In this document: in pieces, positions 56,477-64,000 of the stretch | How the letters are laid out: each line of letters starts with the position of its first letter | How positions within the stretch are numbered: the stretch's first letter is position 1 | DNA from: Panagrolaimus kolymaensis | Taxonomy: Eukaryota > Nematoda > Chromadorea > Rhabditida > Panagrolaimidae | Length of the DNA: 64,000 nucleotides | Assembly: GCA_028622995.1 (NCBI GenBank) | Contig: JAJQJQ010000074.1 | Span: 605,686 to 669,685 of the forward strand | Reading direction: 5' to 3' | The notes under the pieces: generated by a model | Database searches by the model: none | The model's input: only the letters and a program-made list of their open reading frames with translations | Told to the model about the DNA's origin: nothing | Program-made: the position numbers and the translations under genes

Positions 56477-58345
56477 ATGTCTGGAGAAGATGCGAGTGCT
56501 TCAACTTCCAAGCAAAATTTGAAACGTAAAAGTAAAAATTCTAACGTTGCTTCAAAAAAGGTAAATCATTTTTTTTAAATTGTAAAAGATCCTCTCGATT
56601 ATATCTTTTTAAGCTTTCAAAAATATCGCCAATAGAAGCTTCCAACATTGTAGCAGAGAGAGATGAAGACGCAGACAAAAATGATTTTTTATCAAATCTT
56701 CCAAACGAAATCCTTGTAAACTTTTTTCCAAGATATTAGTTTAGGAGTTCTATAGTATTTTCAATTTTCAGGAAAAAATATTAAAAGCCTTTTCATTCGA
56801 TGATTTGTTTACGCTGGAACGAGTGAATAAAAGCTTTCGAGAAATTGCTTTGAAAGTTGGATGGCCAAGAAAGGAAAGATTTGATCATGAAACGATTATC
56901 AAATATACTAAATATCAATATTTCAAGAAAGGACTTTCCTCAAAGCAAAAAAATTTACATAGAATTGCCCACCAAAAATCTGTTAGTTTTTTTTCTCTGA
57001 GAATTTTCTCGAATTTTTTTAAATTCAGTTTTAGTGATTTTTTTTAATGCTTTTTGTGAGTTTTTAAATTCAATGTGATTAAGTTAATCTAAACTAAGTA
57101 TGATTATGAATTTTATAACTTATATATGTATGTTTTTGAATGCCAAATTTTAGGTCGAAGCTATTTTATCTCGAGCTAATATAAAGTATCTCGATCTTTC
57201 ACTGTATTATCGTAAAGTTGGGGCATCAATTTGTTCGATGTTAAATATGGCACCCCAAATGATTGAACTTGATTTATCAAATATTGAATTGAAAAAAGAA
57301 AGTTTGAATAATGTAGCACAATTCTGCCCATTGTTAGAAAAATTAACACTTGAAGGATGCATTACAAAGAAGGAAACAGAAAAAGGTTTAATAGATATTT
57401 ACATTCAATGCAAAAATCTCAAATATCTCAACCTTTCCAAAAATCATTTGGGTAATAGCTTCGAATATATTCCATCTCAATTGCTTTATTTAAATCTTGC
57501 CAATTGTAATGATATCCATTCAGATCCAATGTTTGTTTTAGCTGAAAAAGCCATTAATCTTGAAACACTCATTTTGGATCGTTATTATGACCGGACGGAC
57601 TTTAATAAATGGTTAAAAAATTTAACAAATTTGAGATTCTTTGAATTTAACAACAATGATTCAAACCACATTAGCTTTCCGTCCATCGATTTATCACATA
57701 ACAAGAATTTAGAAATGGTTTGCTTTATCCAAAACAAAGGTTTTACAACACAAAGCTTAGAATTTCTACAAAAGTGTCCAAAAATTAAAGCACTGAATAT
57801 AAAACATATTTGTGGAGAAAATCATAATTGGCAAAGGAAATACGAAATATTAAAAAATTTTAGAAATATAAAATATTGTAAATTTGAATGTGTTTCTAGT
57901 TTCGGTGGACTCATTGATTTTATTCAATCTTCTCAAATTCAGGTAAATATTTACAGAAAATTTTTGTCTTCAATCATAGATAGTTTTTATGTTTTCAGTA
58001 TTTATCCATTAATGACGGTCATGATTTAAAAGATGAAGCAATTAAATCAATAATTACTGAATGCAATGTACGTTTTTTTGAGACAAAAAATAAAAAAGAT
58101 TTAAAAAATCCTTTTAGTCATTAACTCACTTTGAGTTGCACCAACTTAATCTAAATTATAACGGTCTCTTGATGGAAATACTCTCCGAAGAAAATCTTCA
58201 ACGTTCAAACACTCTCAAACTTGTTATTGATAAAAAGGGTGACTATGTTTTTCCTCCTTGTGAATGGTGTGAAATTCATTTTTGCAGCGGTACCTCTCCT
58301 TTTGATGACTTTACTGATGTTCGAAAACAATTTTTCATAGAATAA
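56477..58345 (+). CDS. F-box/leucine-rich-repeat protein 3, seven exons
   Basis: Starts MSGEDASASTSKQNLKRKSK (56477), close to the N-terminus of gene 1. The F-box spans the exon pair ending ~56716 and starting ~56772 (FLSNLPNEIL / EKILKAFSFDDLFTLERVNK, then SFREIA). The main LRR exon ~57155-57941 carries MIELDLSNIEL, LKYLNLSKN, LLYLNLANC and IKALNIKHI. Exon 6 is YLSINDGHDLKDEAIKSIIT; the last exon has FPPCEWCEIHF and ends FTDVRKQFFIE. The intron before the LRR exon (~56985-57154) is longer than average. No lesion seen. Intermediate between gene 1 and genes 2/4. Confidence 0.85.
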
Positions 58346-58642
58346 CTTTGTTCACTCATTTTGATATAGAGGAGTCCCAGAAAAAATGCATTATAATTAC
58401 TTACTTTTTTTGTAAACAAAGCTTGTAATTACTACCATATTTTTGTCTTATTTGTTTTTATCAATGTGACTGGAAAAAGACTAATGCCTAATCAAATAGT
58501 TATTTAAAAATATTTTTTTTATTTTCTCTTGGCCTTTTGCCAGGAATAAATTTCTATTATTTATGTTGCGCTATTTTTTTTCTTCGAAAGGTTGAAGAAA
58601 TAAATCTGATTTTTTAACACAAAAAATTAGTTTTTTTTCAGT
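58346..58642 (+). other. AT-rich spacer, nothing recognised
   Basis: About 300 bp. Unlike the other family members, gene 3 is not followed by the conserved CTTTCGAGTACC block. Confidence 0.4.
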
Positions 58643-60410
58643 ATGTTTGAAGAAAGGGCGAAAACAATTTTATTCTTAACTAAAACCCATTCATTGAAGC
58701 GGAAAAATACAGGAGAAATTTCAAAGACGGTAAACTTTTTATGGAAATTCATTACAATGGCCGAGAATTGTTTTTTAGACTCTAAAACATTCAAGACTAA
58801 ATGCTTCAATTCTGGTTAAAGAAGAAGATAATGAATATAATGTTAAAAAAGATATGTTAACAAGCCTGCCAAAGGAAATGCTTGTAAGCTTTCCACATCC
58901 TTAAATATTAATTTTAGAGTTATTATTGATCGCAAATTTTCAGGCAAAAATCTTTGATCAGGTTTCATTTAATGATTTATTCAAACTTGAACAAGTTAAT
59001 AAACGGCTTCGAGATGTTGTATTGAAGGTTGTTTGGCCAAAGAAGGAAGTATTTGATCGTGAAACTATTATTAAACATACAAAGTTACAAGACCTTAAAA
59101 GTAAACGGGTATGCTTAAAAACGCTTACTGATTTGAACGGAATCACAAATAAATCGGTCAGTTTTTGTAAAATATACACAGAGCAAGCTTATCATTTCAC
59201 AAATTTAGGTCGAAATTATTTTATCTCGAGCTAATATAAAGTATCTCGATGTTTCCATGTACTCCCGTAAAGTTGGCTCATCAGTTTGTTCCATGTTATA
59301 TAACACACCTCAATTGATTAGCCTTAATTTATCAAAAATTAATATAAGTGAAACAAGCTTGAATCATATAGCAAGATTATGTCCAAAGCTAGAACAACTT
59401 ATTATCAAAAATATTAAAGCAGATAGCATCACAAAAAGCGAGGTAGAAAAGGGATTAAAAAATGTTTTTATTAAATGCAAAAATCTGAAATATTTGGACA
59501 TTTCTGGCAATACTGATTTAAAAGGTGAAAGCTTCAAATATGTTCCATCACAATTACTTTATTTAAATATCGCTGGCTGCTCTGATGTTACTTCACAAGC
59601 CATATGTATTTTATCTGAAAAAGCTAAAAATCTTAAAACTCTAATTGTGGATGGCTTTAAAAATCGAAGTGACCCTGATAAGTGGCTAAAAAAATTTACA
59701 AAACTACGGTTTTTTGAATTCACTCATCATCAATTGTTTCATCCTTCATTAATTAATTTAAGACATATGAAAGATTTGGAAATGGTAAATTTTGAAATAA
59801 ATGACTCCACTCAAGCTTTGGAATCTCTTCAAGGTTGTCCAAAATTAAATGCTTTGAATTTAAAGAATATCCATCACGAAAAACATGATTTGAATAGAGA
59901 ATTCGGAATATTAAAAAACCTTAAATCTTTAAAACATTTTAAACTCATTCATTTTTGGGGATTAGAAGGACTCATCGATTTTGTTCAATATTCTCAAATT
60001 CAGGTTAGTTACATGTGAAATTCAATAATACATTTCAAAAAATAACTTTTATTCTTTTCAGTATTTATCCCTTCATGAATGCGACGATGTATCAGATGAA
60101 ATAATTAAAGAGCTTATAACTCAATGCAATGTAAGTAAAATTATTAACAAAAAATTATAATCCAAGGAAAACCCTTTTTTAGTCATTGACACATTTAGAA
60201 TTGCATAAGCACTTTAGTAATTACAATAAACTTTTGCGAAAAATTATATCCGAAGAAAATTCTCCACGTTCAAATATTCTCAAACTTGCTATTTATAGTA
60301 AAGAAAATGGAGATTTTCCTCCTTGTAAATGGTGCGAAGTTGTTTTATATAACGACGTTTCTCCTTTTGATCATTTCACTAATGTTCGAAATCAATATTT
60401 CAATCATTAA
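58643..60410 (+). CDS. F-box/leucine-rich-repeat protein 4, N-terminus diverged
   Basis: The best start is ATG 58643, right after a TTTTTTTTCAG acceptor-like run (MFEERAKTILFLTKTHSLKR), unlike the MSGE/MSED starts of its relatives; an exon further upstream could have been lost. The F-box lies in the exon ending ~58881 and in 58944-59157 (MLTSLPKEML / AKIFDQVSFNDLFKLEQVNK, then RLRDVV). The LRR exon ~59208-60003 has LISLNLSKINI, LKYLDISGN, LLYLNIAGC and LNALNLKNI. Exon 6 is YLSLHECDDVSDEIIKELIT; the tail has FPPCKWCEVVL and stops at 60410. It is a recent paralogue of gene 2. Probably intact. Confidence 0.82.
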
Positions 60411-60931
60411 TTTTGTTATTTACATATTGAGATTTTATTCTCTCTTACATTTTATTTTTACTTACAATGTTCGTTTTTGTTTTTCTTTTAAATTTTTATC
60501 AAACTTTTTATTAATTCTGCTTGATTTAACTTTTATATAAACATTTAGAAATTTAAAAAATGTAGCCACAACATCAAAGATAGATGGGGGGAAAATGGTT
60601 TTTTACAAGCTGCCATGATGAGCTATGCAAATGAAAAAAATTAGAAAAAATAAAATGGTGTCATATTTTTAAATTCTATAGGAAAAAAAGTGAAAACAAA
60701 GAATTATGTGTTGATAAGATATTCAATGGCCTTTTTTTATGCTTCTAAATCTCTTTTTTGGTTCAGAAACTACCTTTTATCTTAGGCGCGAGAAAAGAAT
60801 ACAATTTATTTATTTTAAACTATTCAAATATTATGCAACAAAAAAATGAAAGGGAAGGATTAAATTTTAGATTTTAGATTTTGCTTTTTTCAATAGTTTT
60901 TATAATTTCGTTAATATCCTGAATCAAAGCA
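60411..60931. other. AT-rich spacer before the duplicated segment
   Basis: About 520 bp without a recognisable feature. The duplication joint is at 60931/60932, where ATCAAAGCA meets CCGCTGGAATC. No transposon end or direct repeat is obvious at the joint. Confidence 0.45.
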
Positions 60932-61200
60932 CCGCTGGAATCTTTGGTAGCAGCCATAATAGTCATGAAAATGTTGGCGGTGTAGGCTCAGGATCAGGAG
61001 TTGGTGGTGCTGGAGATGGATTAGCTGGAACTGGTGGCGTTGGATCTGGATCAGGCGCTGCAGGTGTTGGATCTTCAGGTGAAGCCGCTGTTGCCCCTCA
61101 ATCTCATGAACACAAGGATGGATTTATTAAAAGTGCATTGAAGGGCGCTGCTGTGGGTGCTGCTGCCAATACTGCTCTTCATGCCATTGGAAAAAAATAA
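60932..61200 (+). pseudogene. Beheaded copy of the Gly-rich secreted peptide gene
   Basis: Keeps the frame from the AGIFGSS position to the final AIGKK stop, with one synonymous change, but lacks the start codon, the TATA box and most of the signal peptide. The sequence upstream (TTCAATAGTTTTTATAATTTCG...) supplies no in-frame signal sequence. It is a passenger of the segmental duplication. Confidence 0.85.
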
Positions 61201-61395
61201 ATATATTTTTTAATTTTGTAAATAAAGCGATTATAAATAAACTTTTTTTCTTTTTGTTTTACTTATTTTGAGCACAATTGAGCAAATTAAAAAAATTTAT
61301 TAATGTTATAGATATAAGAAAGTAGAGAAAACTAATCTTTTTTGTGCCAAATTAAAATTTGCATTTATTCAACAACAAAAAGTTATTCAAATTTT

Positions 61396-61495
61396 TGGCG
61401 TTCAGCCCTGAAACACATTATTTATTCTGCGGATATTCCCTTTTTTTAAAAGAAGAATAAACGGATCGATCGTTCTTCTTTTTTGTTGGTGCGTT
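61396..61495 (+). promoter_or_regulatory. Conserved upstream block, duplicated copy
   Basis: Identical to 51236-51335 as part of the segmental duplication, so the duplicated F-box gene kept its presumed promoter. Confidence 0.5.
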
Positions 61496-61513
61496 AATTA
61501 CTATTGTTAAGTA

Positions 61514-63588
61514 ATGTCTGGAGAAAATGTGGCGGGTCCTTCGACTTCCAGGCAATATTTGAAAAATAAAAACGAATTTCTTGATCCTGTTTTAAGCTCG
61601 GTAACATAATTTCTCAGCTTAAAAGAATTAATATATGCTTAATGACATTTTTAGTGTTTAAATACATCAAGAGAACAACAAGTGCCATCAAAAGTTGGAA
61701 AACAAAATAAATTCCTCGTTTCGACGCGTAAAAATACAAACTCTAATTTTAAAAAAGTAATTTTTCTTAAACTTTCCACAATAAAAAATTTATTTACTTA
61801 TTTAGATTTCAAAACAACCAAGATCAAAAGCTTCAAACGTTGTGGCAGAAGAAAATGAAAGTATATATAAAAAAGATTTCCTATCAAATCTTCCAAATGA
61901 AATTTATGTAAGCTTTTTATTAGGCATTCAAATTTTAATATTTACTAGTTGTAATTTTCAGAACAAAATTTTTGATTTGCTCTCTTTTGATGACTTCTTT
62001 AATCTTGAATGCGCAAATAAGCGTCTTCGAAATATTATTTCAAATATTTTTTGGTCAAAGATAGATGCATTCGATCACGAAACAATTATCAAAAACACAA
62101 AATATCTAAATCTTAAGGACGTTTATTATCGTTATGTTAAGGCTATAGATTTGCATAATATCACCATAAAATCGGTTTGTTTTTAGTTGTTAGAGACCGA
62201 GCTTTTTTGAAGACACTTTTACTGCTTTATTTTTGATTCTTTTACACCACCTTTAAAGCTCCTCCTTCGATCGAGAAAGACAACTTATAAATATATGATT
62301 TTTTAATTTAACAAAACTTTAGTAGTTTCGAGGATAATTTAAAACTTTTTATATATTCCCTGCTTCCTAGAACTTTTGTTTAGTTTTAATCTTCTTCTTT
62401 TTTAGATTTATGCTGTATTATCCCGGGCCAATATAAAGTGCCTCGATGTTTCTATGTATTATCGTACACTTGATTCTCGAGTTTGTTCATTATTGATAAA
62501 AGCCCCCCAACTGACTACACTTGATTTATCTTATATCGAAATGAAAAAAGAAAGCTTGAAAATGATTGCAAAATTTTGTACACTGTTAGAAAAATTTACC
62601 CTTGAAGGATGCATTCAAAGTGATATAGCTGAGCCTTATTTAAAAGATATTTACATTCAATGCAAAAATCTCAAATATCTCAATCTTTCTTATAACGTTT
62701 GTGGTGACAGCCTTGAATATATTCCATCACAATTACTCTATTTAAATCTCTCAAAATGCGATATTTCGTTTTTAGAAATGGACATTTTAACTGAGAAAGC
62801 CGTCAATCTTGAAACGTTAATTTTGGAGGGTTATAAAGATGTATTTAATCTTAATATTTGGTTAAACAAATTAAAAAAGCTGAGATTTTTTGAGTTTAAC
62901 GATTTTGATCCTAAATATTATCCTTCCATAAATTTATCACATATGAAAGATTTAGAAATGGTATATTTTAAACAAAACAATTCATTTAAAACCCAAAGCT
63001 TGCAAAGCCTTCAAGAATGCTCAAAATTAAAATCATTGAATTTGCAACACATCTATAATGCAAATCGAAATTGGCAAAGGGAATTTCAAATATTAAAAAA
63101 CTTTAAAGCTTTAAAATATTGCAAATTTGGATATATTTTTGATTTCACTGGTTTTATTGATTTTATTCAAACTTGCCAAATCGAAGTAAGTAAAATTTTA
63201 AAAATTGTTTGTCTCTAAATATTAAAGTTTTATTATTTCAGTATTTATCCTAAATAATTGTGACAAATTGAATGATGAAATAATTAAAGCGATCATCACT
63301 CAATGCAATGTAAGCTAATTTTCAACTAAAAAGTAAACTTTATTAAACTCAGTATTTTAGTCATTAACTCATTTTGAATTGCATCACCAATATAAAAATT
63401 ACAATGACCCATTGTCAAACATTCTGTCCCAACAAAATCCTCACCGCCAAAACATTCTAAAGCTAATTATTGATAGAAAAGGAAATCATGTTTTTCCTCC
63501 TTGTGAATGGTGTGAGGTTATTTTATGCGAAGGTACTTCGCCGTTTGATGACTTTACTAATGTCCGAAATCAATATTCCAAAGAATAA
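61514..63588 (+). pseudogene. F-box/leucine-rich-repeat protein 5: duplicate of gene 1 with fresh frameshift
   Basis: Exons 61514-61600, 61655-61756, 61806-61907, 61962-62174, 62406-63185, 63242-63309 and 63361-63588 match gene 1. In exon 6 the run CCC of gene 1 is CC (63249-63250), so YLS is followed at once by TAA (63251-63253). The predicted product (about 457 residues) keeps F-box and LRRs but loses the last LRR and the PPCEWCEV tail. If the tail is dispensable it may still be functional; otherwise it is a newborn pseudogene, or the deletion is a sequencing error in a homopolymer. Confidence 0.8.
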
Positions 63589-64000
63589 CTTTTTTGCTTT
63601 GTTTTTAATTAAACCAATGGAGTTCAGGGGAACCCTTTCAAGTTCAAATTTGGTTTTTTTATTTAGTCAACAATAATACTTTTATTATGTTTTTTTTTAT
63701 ATTAAAAATGGGCTTTCGAGTACCGTTTTCTGTATTGTTTTTTTAATTAATAAAATTTGAATAATACTGTTAAAACTAATATGAATTTTCATAATCTAAA
63801 TATTTACATTGAATTAAGTTCCGAGAAAAAAAAATCGATCGTCAAGTTGTCGAAATTTTTTGTTTGCTGTGCTAATTTTTGCTGGCACAAAGGGGTGTCA
63901 AGTAAGGTGATTTCGGGGTACTTAGGCTATGATATCTTGCCAAGAAAAATATAGCAATACCCAAACCATTCATTTAATCAACAACAAAAAAAAATTATTA
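63589..64000 (+). other. Duplicated 3' spacer to window end
   Basis: Same as 53430-53842, including the conserved 3' block at 63713-63780. A 65-residue open frame here exists only because of a one-T deletion relative to copy 1, so it is not a gene. Confidence 0.6.

Larger units (their letters stand above)
60932..64000 (+). repeat. Segmental duplication, copy 2; continues beyond the window
   Basis: Nearly identical to 50772-53842. The left border cuts the peptide gene inside its signal peptide; the right border is not reached. Same orientation as copy 1, about 10.16 kb away, enclosing F-box genes 2-4. Confidence 0.9.

Noticed and set aside
61514..63588. Treating the duplicated F-box gene as an intact gene
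   Set aside because: The missing C at 63249-63250 gives TAA three codons into exon 6; kept as pseudogene unless reads correct it.
63757..63954. 65-residue open frame near the window end
   Set aside because: Exists only in copy 2 because of a single T deletion in duplicated noncoding sequence.

Overview
The window looks like AT-rich nematode DNA. Introns are short (about 45-60 bp, GT...TTTTAG/TTTCAG), intergenic spacers are poly-A/T rich, and the gene content is typical of nematodes: tandem clusters of seven-transmembrane chemoreceptors and a tandem F-box/leucine-rich-repeat family. I cannot name the species. I see no bacterial operons, tRNAs, rRNAs or CRISPR arrays. Layout: 1-2.3 kb holds two Srh/Sri/Str-type chemoreceptors. 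From 2.8 to 39.4 kb there is a minus-strand tandem array of eleven related four-exon chemoreceptors (SRG-superfamily-like), interrupted by an Str-type chemoreceptor, a sulfotransferase-like gene, a C-type-lectin relic and a hAT-like MITE. An N-acetyltransferase-like gene lies at 39.9-41.1 kb. Three plus-strand chemoreceptors (one unassigned, two Sre-like) lie at 41.8-50.2 kb, with a decayed retroelement integrase between the last two. The 50.7-64 kb end carries a secreted Gly-rich peptide gene and five F-box/LRR genes. The last F-box gene and a beheaded copy of the peptide gene are a nearly identical ~3.07 kb duplication of 50772-53842. In the F-box copy a one-base deletion has just created a stop codon.

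The outstanding feature is a 13,091-bp DNA transposon at 2999-16089. Its ends are CACTG...CAGTG, it is flanked by a TA duplication, and it sits inside the third exon of a chemoreceptor gene. Removing the element and one TA restores an open reading frame. It encodes a two-C2H2-finger transposase of the CACTA/Mirage/Chapaev kind (one frameshift), a ten-exon accessory protein, a JmjN-JmjC protein with KDM4 (histone H3K9/K36 demethylase) ligand spacing, a second JmjC half fused to an acidic tandem-repeat/coiled-coil protein, a solo zinc-finger duplicate and two unrecognised minus-strand genes.

From 3371 to 15660 the element is studded with the hexamer CCNNGG. I counted about 120 sites by eye, roughly one per 100 bp, against roughly one per 2.5 kb in the flanks. 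The sites occur in all three codon phases and in untranslated DNA, so the pattern is kept at the nucleotide level. A second motif, ATATTCGCGG, occurs four times, all inside the element. My working hypothesis is that the element marks its own DNA with a dense recognition motif that an element-encoded DNA-binding protein (perhaps the C2H2 fingers) reads, while the KDM4-like protein removes silencing marks. That link is inference; the motif density and the domains are visible in the sequence.
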